DNA of 64,000 nt from contig NZ_CP096247.1 in the NCBI RefSeq assembly GCF_023204875.1, forward strand, positions 186,001 through 250,000, given 5' to 3'. The position numbers were made by a program, and so were the translations under genes. Position 1 is the stretch's first letter; each line of letters opens with the position of its first letter. Shown here in pieces: positions 24,414 through 33,685 of the stretch. The notes under the pieces are model-generated. The model was not told where the DNA came from. It worked only from the letters and a program-made list of their open reading frames with translations, and did not search any database. The stretch is from Prevotella sp. E15-22. Lineage in GTDB: Bacteria; Bacteroidota; Bacteroidia; Bacteroidales; Bacteroidaceae.

Positions 24414-25445
24414 ATGATGAAGTACACCTTAACTAAATTGTTAATCATATCTGTAGCATTGTGTCTCACCTCATGTGCTACTATCGTAGACGCGATAAAT
24501 GGAAGTAAGGCGAAGCTGTCCTTTGAGGGAAATATTGATACGCCTGTTTCCATTCAAACGAAGGACTCGACCTATCAGCAGGTGATGCTGCCTCAGGTGG
24601 TGAAGATTTCAAGCAACGACCTGAAAGTGCCCATCACCGTGTCTGTTGACTCGGCCAACGCAGTGCAGGCCATTCCTGGAGAGAAATTCAATAACTGGGT
24701 ATGGGGAAATTTTGTGGCTGGTGGTATCTTTGGCGTACTGATTGACGTGGGGGCAAAAAAGACTTCTGTTTCTCGCTATAACCGTTTTTATATAAGCAAG
24801 CGTGACTCGCTGGGCGTGCCCATCTACAGCGTGACGGGCTATCCCCTGGAGCAATCGAAGAAGCTGAGTGATAGCAAATTCCGTCGCCACGAGATAGGAT
24901 GTCATTTGGGGATTGGTGCCAGTGTCGATAAGGGCAGGATGCGGAAGATGGAAGATTATCTGGAAAAGAATCTTGGCTATGAACAAGGTTTTCTCTGTGG
25001 CTACCCGGGGGCTGCGTCAATAGGCCTTCACTACAGCTACTATCTGAGCAGGAAGTGGGCCATAGGTTTTAATTATGCATACGCTGCTGGGCGTTCAAAT
25101 CCGTATTGGAAATATGACGAATTGATCTCTACAGACGATGCAGAGGGATGTGATGTCCTGGTGCGCTCTCATCTGTTGATGCCCTCTGTAAAGCATCTGT
25201 GGTGGGAAGACACCAAAGCTGCCATCTATACGAAAGCAGCACTTGGTCTTCAGTATCGTCGCCTTTTTTATAATTTCTATGACGAAGAGCCTGAAGTTAG
25301 CTTGCCAGAGGACAAAAGCTGGAAACTGGCTTACCAGTTCTCGGCTGTAGGCGTGGAATTCGGTTCTAGTTGGCTTCGCGCCTATTTTGAGTTGGGCTAT
25401 GGCAACGAGGGTGTCGTCCTTTTAGGCTTTAGAACAAGGTTCTAA
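24414..25445 (+). CDS. Lipoprotein with PEGA-like start and barrel-like C-terminal half, unknown
   Basis: A 343-residue envelope protein. The signal ends in a lipobox, ALCLTSCATIV, giving a lipid-modified Cys. Residues to about 100 (KLSFEGNIDTPVSIQTKDST, then VMLPQVVKISSNDL) look like a small PEGA-type beta domain. A hydrophobic stretch NFVAGGIFGVLIDVGAK follows. The last 200 residues are rich in aromatic beta-strand patterns (GLHYSYYLSRKWAIGFNYAYAAG) and end in a barrel-like F (GFRTRF). I recognise no named family. ATG 24414 and 24417 are equally possible starts; the upstream in-frame ATG at 24360 overlaps the promoter. It is followed after 20 bases by another exported protein. Confidence 0.7.
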   Translation: MMKYTLTKLLIISVALCLTSCATIVDAINGSKAKLSFEGNIDTPVSIQTKDSTYQQVMLPQVVKISSNDLKVPITVSVDSANAVQAIPGEKFNNWVWGNFVAGGIFGVLIDVGAKKTSVSRYNRFYISKRDSLGVPIYSVTGYPLEQSKKLSDSKFRRHEIGCHLGIGASVDKGRMRKMEDYLEKNLGYEQGFLCGYPGAASIGLHYSYYLSRKWAIGFNYAYAAGRSNPYWKYDELISTDDAEGCDVLVRSHLLMPSVKHLWWEDTKAAIYTKAALGLQYRRLFYNFYDEEPEVSLPEDKSWKLAYQFSAVGVEFGSSWLRAYFELGYGNEGVVLLGFRTRF

Positions 25446-25465
25446 CGTAATTATTTAATCAAAAT

Positions 25466-26113
25466 ATGAAAAAAGTTGGATTGTTAATCTTAAACTGTCT
25501 TATTGGTTTGTCCTGTTTTGCAGGATTGCCAAGCGACACAACCTATTATTATTATCACGATGCTTCTCTTGATAAGGTCTTAGAAAGCAAAACTTCTTTT
25601 GATGATGAGGTGTTGATGATTGTATCGGATGGAAACACAAAAAGCTGTTACTTCTATGGCTGTTCTAACGAATTTTCTGACGATCCGGCTGAGGGAGTCT
25701 TTCCAGGTTTTATTGTTCTGAAGGCAACCTCTTGGTCAATGGAGAAAGGGAAGTTTACTTGTGTGTTAAACTCAACGAATCATAAGTATACGAACCGTCC
25801 TGTTAATGCTGGTGTTGTAGAGGAGATTCCCAATGGATACAATCCCTGGCTGCAGATAAATGATTATTTCTGGAGTCAGATTGAGCTTGTTGGTACGTAT
25901 AACAGTAAGAAAATCGAATTGGTTAATAAGACGTTATACCCAGAAGAAAAGAAGGTGTTTCGCAAGATTAGCTCATCAGAAATCAAGACTCTTTATAACA
26001 AGGATCTGTTGTCTGAAGCTCAGGCAGAGGCAAACTCGCAGGGTTATGTGTCTCCTGATGTATATCTTCCAGAATATGATGACGAGGAAGACGTTATTTT
26101 ACTAGAAGAATAG
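25466..26113 (+). CDS. Exported protein of unknown function
   Basis: A 215-residue protein with a signal peptide (MKKVGLLILNCLIGLSCFAG, cut near FAG). The mature part is rich in Tyr and Asn and ends in an acidic tail (YDDEEDVILLEE). No recognised motif. Base composition is more AT-rich than housekeeping genes nearby. It is 20 bases after the lipoprotein gene and probably in the same operon, so the two may act together in the periplasm or at the surface. Confidence 0.68.
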   Translation: MKKVGLLILNCLIGLSCFAGLPSDTTYYYYHDASLDKVLESKTSFDDEVLMIVSDGNTKSCYFYGCSNEFSDDPAEGVFPGFIVLKATSWSMEKGKFTCVLNSTNHKYTNRPVNAGVVEEIPNGYNPWLQINDYFWSQIELVGTYNSKKIELVNKTLYPEEKKVFRKISSSEIKTLYNKDLLSEAQAEANSQGYVSPDVYLPEYDDEEDVILLEE

Positions 26114-26124
26114 AAAAGATATGC

Positions 26125-27486
26125 TTACATTTGAGATATAGCGTAAAGTGGAACTATCTCAACGTGGCGTACGGCATTGTCGGCTTTGGGGTCGATATAA
26201 TCGAACTTGCCAAAATTCTCGAGCGAGCATCGTATGGCTTGTGATAGTTTCTTGTCGCGCATAAAGTCCCATAGACTCTTCATTCCACCTTGTACGCCAG
26301 ATTTAACTTCGAGAGGCAGCACTTTCATGTCGCGCGAAAGCAGATAATCTATCTCGGCTAGCGAATTTTTTGCCTGACGAACCCAGTAAAATAGATCGTG
26401 ATGGATATTAGGTGAAAGATAGTGTAGCACTTCCAATCCTGCAAGCATTTCGGCCATGGGTCCTTTGTTAACCAAATCTGCTGCAGTAGCAGTAAGGATA
26501 TGTGTGGTGATTGTCGAAATATCGCCCATCGACATGTTTAACAGTCTCAACATCAGTCCTGTATCAAGCAGTAGCAGTTTGCGATAACTCTCGTCGGCCT
26601 CATCGCCCAGTGGGAGCCCGTTGCCGTCTGTATGTATGACAGGAATCAAAATTCCAGCCTTGACAAGTAAATCAAGCGCCTTTTTCACTTCTGCAGTCTT
26701 ATATCCACCTGCCACCTGAGAGTATACAAATTTATTAGTAACCTGCGAAGCAGCACTATGCATGGTGGCAACCAACAATTGGGGATCAACCTTCTTTCTG
26801 TATTTCGGAAAGTCGGCTTCGTAACCAGTTATGATATCATCCTGTACCTCCTGACATTGCAGATAATCGTGCGTTTCTGCCCACTTGGCAACAGATTCAG
26901 GCATTCCACCTACCAACATGAAGGTACGAATCAATCCAACCAACTTGTCATGCAGAGGGGTGGGCAGGGGCGAATCAGCATTAGCTTGGCGACGAGCATC
27001 CAGCAGAAGCTGCTCGCCGTTGGCCAGCAAGAATTCATCGAATGTCATGGGGAACATATACATGGAGTGTATGCGCCCTACGCCGAAAGTTGGTATATCA
27101 TCGAGCACAAACTCCAGCAGCGAACCTGCTGCCACTACGTGCAGATTGGGCATGTCCTCCTTGAAATATCGCAGAGCCATAATGGCTTCCTGACTTTCTT
27201 GTATCTCGTCGATAAATAGCAACGTCTCGTTAGCCACAATTGGTGTGCCACACATGGCAGCCATCTGTGGTACTATACGTTTTACATCAAGATCCTTCTT
27301 AAACAACTCTATATAGTTTGGTTGCTTTTCAAGGTTAATCTCGACAAAATACTTGAATGATTCGCCCAGATGTCTTACAGCAGTCGACTTGCCTACCTGT
27401 CTTGCTCCACGAAGCAAGATTGGTTTATGAACAGGGCGTGCTGCCCATTCGCTAAGATGTTGGTCAATAAATCTTTCGTAATACAT
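26125..27486 (-). CDS. AAA ATPase with DUF4143 domain
   Basis: A 453-residue ATPase of the AAA_14/DUF4143 group common in Bacteroidetes. Walker A is GARQVGKST (about 26-34), Walker B is LLFIDEIQES (about 89-98), and a conserved sensor region is VVAAGSLLEF. The C-terminal DUF4143 region contains a PD-(D/E)xK-like pattern, LAEIDYLLSRDMKVLPLEVKSG. Such proteins are widespread and poorly understood; roles in DNA-linked defence or mobile DNA maintenance have been suggested. It starts just after a promoter flanked by 33-bp repeats. It is complete with no frameshift. Confidence 0.9.
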   Translation of the reverse strand: MYYERFIDQHLSEWAARPVHKPILLRGARQVGKSTAVRHLGESFKYFVEINLEKQPNYIELFKKDLDVKRIVPQMAAMCGTPIVANETLLFIDEIQESQEAIMALRYFKEDMPNLHVVAAGSLLEFVLDDIPTFGVGRIHSMYMFPMTFDEFLLANGEQLLLDARRQANADSPLPTPLHDKLVGLIRTFMLVGGMPESVAKWAETHDYLQCQEVQDDIITGYEADFPKYRKKVDPQLLVATMHSAASQVTNKFVYSQVAGGYKTAEVKKALDLLVKAGILIPVIHTDGNGLPLGDEADESYRKLLLLDTGLMLRLLNMSMGDISTITTHILTATAADLVNKGPMAEMLAGLEVLHYLSPNIHHDLFYWVRQAKNSLAEIDYLLSRDMKVLPLEVKSGVQGGMKSLWDFMRDKKLSQAIRCSLENFGKFDYIDPKADNAVRHVEIVPLYAISQM

Positions 27487-27508
27487 GCAACTGTCTGATT
27501 ATCTGGGT

Positions 27509-27517
27509 GCAAATATA
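27509..27517 (-). promoter_or_regulatory. -7 box of the AAA/DUF4143 gene
   Basis: TATATTTGC on the minus strand, 23 bases before the ATG at 27486. A TTTG lies about 16 bases upstream within the first 33-bp repeat unit. Confidence 0.55.
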
Positions 27518-27524
27518 CGAAAAA

Positions 27525-27623
27525 GAAATTATCCAAACAAATAATTTGCCAAAAAATGAAAAAATCCAAAGAAATAATTCAGCAAAATTCGAAAAAATCC
27601 AAAGATATAATCTAAAATCAGCA
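27525..27623. repeat. Three 33-bp tandem repeats upstream of the AAA gene
   Basis: Units start at 27525, 27558 and 27591. The core GAAAAAATCCAAAGAAATAA is shared by the second and third units with one change; the first is more diverged (GAAATTATCCAAACAAATAA). The complement of each core carries TTTGGAT, so each copy could offer a -33-like element to the AAA gene promoter. Period 33 is close to three helical turns. Confidence 0.7.
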
Positions 27624-27833
27624 GGACGGATACAGCTTGAATTCTTGATAAGTGAGAGAAATCAAAGAGTTATCCCCATGAGCTTTTACATCTTCGACGC
27701 AATCTCCACGTTGCGCTTCATATACTGCGCAAAGTCGCTTGAGCTCATCGGTGATTGCTGAGATGCAGCTATTTTCTGCATTTTGCGCTCCGTCACTTCC
27801 TTGTGGAATTGGTTGAGGTATGTCATAACTCAT
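27618..27833 (-). CDS. Possible small protein or gene relic, unknown
   Basis: A 71-residue minus-strand frame (MSYDIPQPIPQGSDGAQNAE start, QEFKLYPSC end). Its only support is a TACTTTTG -7 box at 27856-27863, in a stretch of about 580 bases between 27487 and 28065 that otherwise holds only the AAA promoter, the 33-bp repeats and AT-rich DNA. No family recognised. It may be a degraded remnant of a longer gene. Confidence 0.25.
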   Translation of the reverse strand: MSYDIPQPIPQGSDGAQNAENSCISAITDELKRLCAVYEAQRGDCVEDVKAHGDNSLISLTYQEFKLYPSC

Positions 27834-28021
27834 GTCGATATTGGTTTGTATGCTACAAAAGTACACATTATTTTTGAATCCGTAAATAAAACAAAAGAAA
27901 AAGCGTAATTATTTCTTTGAAAGATCATGAGGCAATTTGTTATTTACATATTGTTTAGTCGCTGTTTATTTGTTGTTTATTTATTTTGTCGCAGATATTT
28001 GGAGACAAAATACAATTGAGT

Positions 28022-28030
28022 TACCTTTGC
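28022..28030 (+). promoter_or_regulatory. -7 box of the small secreted protein gene
   Basis: TACCTTTGC, about 36 bases before the ATG at 28066. Confidence 0.55.
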
Positions 28031-28065
28031 AACGTGATTTCTAACTCAACAATTACTCCGTACAA

Positions 28066-28494
28066 ATGAAGAAGATATTATCCTTTTTTTGCATGCTCAT
28101 TGCATGTACTAATATGGCCGTTGGCCAAGTAACCATTTCTACTTCTGATTTAATCGGCACGAAATGGCAATTAACAGAGACAGATGATACCCGCTCAAAA
28201 CCATTCTATGAATTTGCGCTCAAAAGTGCTCTGTGGCATTGTAGTGATGGTACAACATTCTCTTATCCATACTATTTGTCTGCATCAATCCCTACCGCAT
28301 TTGATTTCACAAAAGTAGGTAAACGAACAAAAGGATGTTATTATACTAAATATAACTCTAAGATGGATTGTTTTTATTGCTATGCCATCAAGAGTTTCAA
28401 TAAATCAACTGGAAAAATGGTGATTAAACGTGTTTACCCAACAGATATTATTGGACTAACTGATACGTTCACATTTGTTATGATGAAGAAGTAA
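28066..28494 (+). CDS. Small secreted protein, unknown
   Basis: A 142-residue protein with a signal peptide (MKKILSFFCMLIACTNMAVG, cut before QV). The start of the mature part, LIGTKWQLTE, resembles the first strand of lipocalin-like domains common in Bacteroidetes, and the rest is beta-rich with Cys residues that could form disulfides. The specific role is unknown. It stands alone with its own promoter and a shared downstream terminator, and its codon use is AT-richer than neighbours. Confidence 0.65.
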   Translation: MKKILSFFCMLIACTNMAVGQVTISTSDLIGTKWQLTETDDTRSKPFYEFALKSALWHCSDGTTFSYPYYLSASIPTAFDFTKVGKRTKGCYYTKYNSKMDCFYCYAIKSFNKSTGKMVIKRVYPTDIIGLTDTFTFVMMKK

Positions 28495-28555
28495 CGTTGC
28501 ATCAATTTTTCTCCTCAACCTCTGAACATTTCGCTGTGATAAAGACATAAAAAAA

Positions 28556-28577
28556 GGGAACCGAAGTTCCCTTTTTT
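28556..28577. terminator. Bidirectional terminator
   Basis: GGGAAC (28556-28561) pairs with GTTCCC (28566-28571) around CGAA, flanked by an A-run on the left and six T on the right. It serves both converging genes. Confidence 0.9.
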
Positions 28578-28585
28578 GTGTTTAT

Positions 28586-30007
28586 TTAGAATGTGACGTT
28601 CATACCAAAATTGAAGCTGACGTTGCTGTCGAGGGGAACGCCAGAGGCACCCGTCTTGCCAATCATGTGGTCCATGCCCATGAACACGTTGAAGCCCTTG
28701 GGATGAACATTGAGCACCCAACCCATGGTGGTGCAGTAAGAGGTGAACGCAACGTTCATGCCTCCATCGAGCCACTTCAGTGGGGTGTAGTTGGCACTCA
28801 GACGACCCTCGCTCCAGCTGTAGATGCCATCGAAGCGATGGGTGCCCAGCAGGCCGAAGGTGATCTTGTCGTAGACAGGCAGGGGATACTCTACGCCCAG
28901 ACGTACGGTGGCAGCCAGAGCCTTGCTCTTGCCAGCCTCGTCGTCCTTAGCCTCCAGGTGGGCGAAGTCGGCCAGGTCGTCCTGAATATCGTCGCCACCA
29001 TTCTCGAAGCTGCCGTCGTTATATTTCATCTGGAAACCAGTGAACTCGAAGTCTTTGCCTGCCGATTCGGCCACCATGGTGTTGCTCCAGCTGATGAAGC
29101 CCAGGTCGTTGAGCGAGAGGCTCACCTTTGTGCCGTCGAGCCAGTCGAGGGCGAAGTCCTTAAACTCGTAGACAGCACCCAGGTCTAAGCCCAGACCAAA
29201 GCCGCTGAGGCCAGCACCATCAGTGTCGATGCCGTTCACCTGACTGTAGGTGTCTTCCTTACCCTTGTATTCCTTCTCCTCGGTCTTGAACTTGCCACCC
29301 TTCATGTTCAGCTCGCCACGAGCCTTACCACTGAGGATCCACTTGTTGCCCACCATGTTGGCCTTGACACCGTCCATTGAGAAGTCGGCATAGGCACCAC
29401 CAAAGAGCAGTTTTACCTTGGCACCAACGCGCAGGTTGTCCATGATCTGGCGAGAATGGCCGAAGCCGAGTTCAGCATAGGTCCATCCACGAGCGCCGAG
29501 GTCGTCGAACGAATATTCCTTGTTGGCCATGTTCTTGGCAAAGTCGAAGAACGAGTAGGGCACTGAGAGGCCAACGTGTGTGCGCTCCTTGAGTTCGATG
29601 GTGTTATAGCCGCCAAAGCCCTTGAAACCCACAGAGACGATGGGCAGGTCCATATCCAGAATCAGGTCGTTGCCATCCTTGCTGATGCCCTTCAGAGCCT
29701 CGTCGGCGCTGATGCCTGGGTGCAGGAAGGTGGCCGTCTTCTTGGCGTTGGGATATTTGGGATTGCCGTAGTAGGGGTTCTTAAACAGCACATCGCCCAC
29801 GCCCAGAGAGCCCTGCAGTCGCATACCGAAGTTACCCAGGATGGGGATGGCCACATAGCCCTGGTCGTTGCCGTAGGCAGCGTTCATATCGTGACGATAC
29901 TTGAAGTCGTCGGTGAAGTAGGCCGAGTTCAAGTCTTGCGCCATCATGGTTCCAGCCGATGCCGTGAGTGCTGCGGCCAGTATATATTTTCTAAAAGATG
30001 TTTTCAT
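28586..30007 (-). CDS. DUF5723-like outer-membrane beta-barrel protein
   Basis: A 473-residue exported protein. A signal peptide (MKTSFRKYILAAALTASAGTMMAQ) is followed by a region matching the Bacteroidetes DUF5723 pattern (LNSAYFTDDFKYRHDMNAAY start; LSLNDLGFISWS near the middle). It continues in alternating amphipathic strands and ends NFGMNVTF with a terminal Phe, as in outer-membrane barrels. Role unknown; a structural or transport barrel is likely. It lies 57 bases after a large lipoprotein gene in the same direction, probably one operon. Confidence 0.82.
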   Translation of the reverse strand: MKTSFRKYILAAALTASAGTMMAQDLNSAYFTDDFKYRHDMNAAYGNDQGYVAIPILGNFGMRLQGSLGVGDVLFKNPYYGNPKYPNAKKTATFLHPGISADEALKGISKDGNDLILDMDLPIVSVGFKGFGGYNTIELKERTHVGLSVPYSFFDFAKNMANKEYSFDDLGARGWTYAELGFGHSRQIMDNLRVGAKVKLLFGGAYADFSMDGVKANMVGNKWILSGKARGELNMKGGKFKTEEKEYKGKEDTYSQVNGIDTDGAGLSGFGLGLDLGAVYEFKDFALDWLDGTKVSLSLNDLGFISWSNTMVAESAGKDFEFTGFQMKYNDGSFENGGDDIQDDLADFAHLEAKDDEAGKSKALAATVRLGVEYPLPVYDKITFGLLGTHRFDGIYSWSEGRLSANYTPLKWLDGGMNVAFTSYCTTMGWVLNVHPKGFNVFMGMDHMIGKTGASGVPLDSNVSFNFGMNVTF

Positions 30008-30064
30008 TGTCTATATATGTATATGGTGTGTTGAAACTTATCACTTTAACTCACTTTCCGAGAC

Positions 30065-31909
30065 TTATTTCTTGTCCTTCTTGCTGTCGGTATCAATAGA
30101 GATCTTACTGTTGATGCTCACCTTCAGGTCCTCAATCTTGATAGAGTGCTTGTCCTTGTTCAGGGTGGTGACATCGACAGAGGTGGCAATCACCTTGAAC
30201 TTGATGCCGTCGAAGTTGATGTCCTTCAGGTTGACATCGGCAGGCTTGGTCAGCGTGATCTTCAACTCAGTGGGCTCCTTGCCAGAGAGGTTAGAAGCAA
30301 TCACCTGGTCAGACTCCAGCTTGATGCTGGGCAGTTCCTTAGGCTCCTTGCTGTTGTCGATGGCCACAGGCTCGATCTTCAGCTTCAGTGGGGTCTTGTT
30401 GGTCACCTTACCAGTGATCACCAGGTTGGCCTCTCCGATGAAGTCGATGTCGTTGTCAACGATATCCTCGTGGAAGCCGTCCACCTTGTCGTCGTAAACG
30501 ATGACAGAGTTCTCCTGCATTGAGAGAGGAGCCTTGAAGTCGTATGCTGTAGAGATCTGATAGTTGTGTCCCAGCAGGATGGTGCCAGTCTTCTCCTTGT
30601 CTACGCAGACATCAGCATGGAACTTGATCTTGTCAGGGATGCGCTCAATCAGGTTAGACAGGTTGCTGACCACCACCACCTGCGTGTAGTCCTCGTAGGG
30701 CTCAGCCTTAGGCTGGCGGCAGATGAGGATCTTAGAGTTCTTGTTGCGAGGCACGTTGATGTTCTTCACCTCGACAGTCTTCTGTGTGCCGTCGCTGAAA
30801 TATGAGGTGAGGGTGCCGTCGATGGCAGCGTCGAGGTCGACATTACTGTTGATGTTCAGCGTGAGCTGTGGGTCGTTGAGCGAGATGCTCACCTGGGGGT
30901 CGTCCAGGAAGTCGGGCACGTCGTCAATCTTGAACTCACTGTCCTTGATGTCGATGTTCGGATTGAACTTACCAGTGGCGCTGGTCAGCTTCACAGTGCC
31001 GATATTCACCTTACTCATGATTCTCATGTCAGTGATGTCGCCGCTGCCCTTCACCAGGTTGTCGTACGATACGGTTACGTTCACATCGCCCAGCATGTTG
31101 ATCTTATCGCCCTCGATGGCCAACTTATTGGTGGCGTCGACGTTCATAAACTTCAACTGCTTGATCTTGACGGTGGTAGTGTATTTCTGGTTCGTGTAGA
31201 GCTGTCCCAGTTTCAGCACGTTGCCCACCAGTGTGCCAAAGGTGGCACTCTCAGGCTCAGGCACCATGTATTCAGGGAACTCGATATCAAACTGATTGAA
31301 CTTCTTGAGGAAGCCCTGCAGGTTGCTGTTGAACTCAAGGTTCAGCGTCATCTTGCCGTCAACACCAGCAGTCTCTAGACTCACCACGTCCTCAGGCTTG
31401 TCTGTGCTATAGTCGAAGGCATTCAGGCGCACCTTCACAGAGCCAGCTGAGTTGGGGATCTCGTCGCCCACATTCAGGTAGTCCAATCCTGCAGGCTTCT
31501 GACTGGGACCAATCTTAGGGTTGATGTTGTTATCTGCGCTACCGTTGATGCTGATGGCATCAACATGAGGCTTACCCGGATCAACGTCGTCGCCCTTCTT
31601 ATAGAAGATGTAGTCGCCCTTCTCGCCTTCAGTGATGGCGATGCGCTTGTTGTCAATGGTGATGTACTTGCCATTGGCATCTTCCATGATGAACTGGATA
31701 CAGTCGTCGTCTTTCAACTTCAACAGATCTTTAATGGTGATTTCTTCACTGCCTCCAAGAGGAACAGTGAAATCGTTCAGGTTTACGCCGATGGTGGTGT
31801 CCACATCACCCACGTCAATGCTATCGTCGGTAGAACAGCCTGCCAACATTATGCCCCCTGCAAGAAGAAAGCATGATAGCATTTTAACTTGCAATTTAGT
31901 AAATTCCAT
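30065..31909 (-). CDS. Large surface or periplasmic lipoprotein, unknown
   Basis: A 614-residue lipoprotein. The signal ends LAGGIMLAGCSTDDS with the lipid Cys at 25, followed by acidic residues (TDDSIDVGDVD), a pattern associated in Bacteroidetes with surface export. The body is beta-rich with repeated small-domain patterns (such as VSISLNDPQLTLNINSNVD, VNVTVSYDNL), perhaps stacked Ig-like domains. It ends in Lys/Asp-rich sequence. I recognise no named family. An in-frame extension upstream overlaps the promoter, so ATG 31909 is the start. Co-transcription with the adjacent barrel suggests a surface complex. Confidence 0.78.
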   Translation of the reverse strand: MEFTKLQVKMLSCFLLAGGIMLAGCSTDDSIDVGDVDTTIGVNLNDFTVPLGGSEEITIKDLLKLKDDDCIQFIMEDANGKYITIDNKRIAITEGEKGDYIFYKKGDDVDPGKPHVDAISINGSADNNINPKIGPSQKPAGLDYLNVGDEIPNSAGSVKVRLNAFDYSTDKPEDVVSLETAGVDGKMTLNLEFNSNLQGFLKKFNQFDIEFPEYMVPEPESATFGTLVGNVLKLGQLYTNQKYTTTVKIKQLKFMNVDATNKLAIEGDKINMLGDVNVTVSYDNLVKGSGDITDMRIMSKVNIGTVKLTSATGKFNPNIDIKDSEFKIDDVPDFLDDPQVSISLNDPQLTLNINSNVDLDAAIDGTLTSYFSDGTQKTVEVKNINVPRNKNSKILICRQPKAEPYEDYTQVVVVSNLSNLIERIPDKIKFHADVCVDKEKTGTILLGHNYQISTAYDFKAPLSMQENSVIVYDDKVDGFHEDIVDNDIDFIGEANLVITGKVTNKTPLKLKIEPVAIDNSKEPKELPSIKLESDQVIASNLSGKEPTELKITLTKPADVNLKDINFDGIKFKVIATSVDVTTLNKDKHSIKIEDLKVSINSKISIDTDSKKDKK

Positions 31910-31977
31910 ACTTAAGTGTTTAGTTGTTATATAATTATGATTATTGTTTTTGCGATTGTTGTTTTGCCAAAAGCCAT

Positions 31978-32010
31978 GCAAAATTAAGAAATTTTAATCA
32001 ATCAGCCAAA
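31978..32010 (-). promoter_or_regulatory. Promoter of the lipoprotein-barrel operon
   Basis: On the minus strand, TTTG (32007-32010), a 20-base spacer and TAATTTTGC (31978-31986), with a leader of about 65 bases. Confidence 0.65.
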
Positions 32011-32155
32011 CATTGTTTATTATATTTTTCTAAATGACCATAAAATTGTTACAAATGGGATATAAATGGCTGTTTTTCTCTTATCAAATCATAAAAAAAC
32101 AGGTGATAATTTGAAAAATACACAGTATGATGATAGGCGAGAGAGATTTTTTTCG

Positions 32156-32164
32156 TACCTTTGC
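32156..32164 (+). promoter_or_regulatory. -7 box of cysS
   Basis: TACCTTTGC, about 27 bases before the cysS ATG. A purine-rich AGGAG-like stretch (32178-32184) gives this gene one of the few Shine-Dalgarno-like sites in the window. Confidence 0.55.
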
Positions 32165-32191
32165 ACCCATTATAGAATAGGAGAAAGCATT

Positions 32192-33685
32192 ATGGAATCA
32201 AAATTGGTTATTTATAATACACTGACGCGCCAGAAAGAGCGCTTCGAGCCCCTGCATGCACCCAATGTGGGCATGTATGTGTGTGGCCCCACCGTTTATG
32301 GCGATCCTCATCTGGGACATGCACGCCCAGCCATCACCTTCGACCTGGTGTTCCGCTATCTGAAGCACCTGGGCTATAAGGTGCGCTATGTGCGCAACAT
32401 CACCGATGTGGGTCACCTGGAGCACGATGCCGACGAGGGTGAGGACAAGATTGCCAAGAAAGCCCGTCTGGAGCAGTTGGAACCCATGGAGATCGCCCAG
32501 TACTACACCAACCGCTATCACAAGTATATGGATGCACTGAACGTGTTGCGCCCCTCTATCGAGCCCCATGCTACCGGTCATATCATCGAGCAGCAGCAGT
32601 TGGTGCAGCAGATCCTGGACAACGGCTTTGCCTACGAGAGCAACGGAAGTATCTACTTCGATATTGAGGCCTATAATAAGAAGTTCCAGTATGGCATCCT
32701 CAGCGGACGCTCGCTGGAGAACATCAAGGACGCTTCGCGCGACAACCTCGACGGTGTGGGCGAGAAGCACAACCAGGCCGACTTTGCCCTGTGGAAGAAG
32801 GCACAGCCAGAGCACATCATGCGCTGGCCCTCGCCTTGGAGCGATGGTTTCCCTGGCTGGCACTGCGAGTGCACGGCTATGGGTCGTAAGTACCTGGGTG
32901 AGGAGTTTGATATCCACGGCGGCGGTATGGACCTGATCTTCCCTCACCACGAGTGTGAGATTGCCCAGGCCCAGGCTTCTATGGGTCATCCTGCAGTGAA
33001 ATACTGGATGCACAACAATATGCTGACCATCAACGGTCAGAAGATGGGTAAGTCGTACAACAACTTTATCACCTTGGAGCAGTTCTTCACAGGTAAGCAT
33101 GAGTTGCTTGAAAAACCCTATTCGCCCATGACCATCCGCTTCTTCGTGCTGAGTGCCCACTATCGTGGCACAGTAGACTTCTCGAACGAGGCTCTGCAGG
33201 CTGCCGAGAAGGGTTACGAGAAGTTGATGAATGCCATTGCCGATCTGGAGCGTGTGCAGGTTTCAGACAAGTGTGATGCTGAGACCGAGAAGGTGGTAAA
33301 GGCCCTGCGCCAGAAGTGCTACGATGCTATGAACGACGACCTGGCCACACCACTTGTGCTGAGCTACCTCTTCGAGGCTTGCACCGTGGTCAATAAGCTC
33401 ATCGACCACAAGGCCACTATCTGTGCCGACTGCCTGAAGGAACTCTCAGAGACCATGCGTCTCTTTGCCTTCGACATCCTTGGCCTGAAGGAAGAGAAGA
33501 GTGGTTCTAACGATAGTCGTGAGGAAGCTTTCGGTAAGGTGGTTGACATGGTGCTGGAGCTTCGTGCCAAGGCTAAGGCCAATAAGGACTGGGCCACCAG
33601 CGACCAGATTCGCGATGCGTTGGCTGCTGCCGGCTTCGAGGTGAAGGACACCAAGGACGGTGTTACCTGGAAGTTGAATAAATAA
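32192..33685 (+). CDS. cysS: Cysteine-tRNA ligase
   Basis: A 497-residue class I aminoacyl-tRNA synthetase that charges tRNA-Cys. The zinc/HIGH region reads [19 protein letters not shown], zinc ligands continue in WHCECTAMG and HHECEIAQ, and the KMSKS motif appears as [10 protein letters not shown]. The DALR-like helical domain and anticodon-binding end follow. ATG 32192 begins the conserved [13 protein letters not shown] segment; upstream in-frame sequence overlaps the promoter. Its last 23 bases overlap the end of the convergent protease gene. Confidence 0.97.
   Translation: MESKLVIYNTLTRQKERFEPLHAPNVGMYVCGPTVYGDPHLGHARPAITFDLVFRYLKHLGYKVRYVRNITDVGHLEHDADEGEDKIAKKARLEQLEPMEIAQYYTNRYHKYMDALNVLRPSIEPHATGHIIEQQQLVQQILDNGFAYESNGSIYFDIEAYNKKFQYGILSGRSLENIKDASRDNLDGVGEKHNQADFALWKKAQPEHIMRWPSPWSDGFPGWHCECTAMGRKYLGEEFDIHGGGMDLIFPHHECEIAQAQASMGHPAVKYWMHNNMLTINGQKMGKSYNNFITLEQFFTGKHELLEKPYSPMTIRFFVLSAHYRGTVDFSNEALQAAEKGYEKLMNAIADLERVQVSDKCDAETEKVVKALRQKCYDAMNDDLATPLVLSYLFEACTVVNKLIDHKATICADCLKELSETMRLFAFDILGLKEEKSGSNDSREEAFGKVVDMVLELRAKAKANKDWATSDQIRDALAAAGFEVKDTKDGVTWKLNK

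Noticed and set aside
27507..27761. Small plus-strand frame of 84 codons
   Set aside because: It runs through the 33-bp repeats with a Lys/Asn-rich translation reflecting AT content; the -7 box in front points the other way.
32198..33160. Open frame of 320 codons on the minus strand
   Set aside because: It is antisense to cysS; its translation shows no recognised fold and the codon pattern mirrors cysS.
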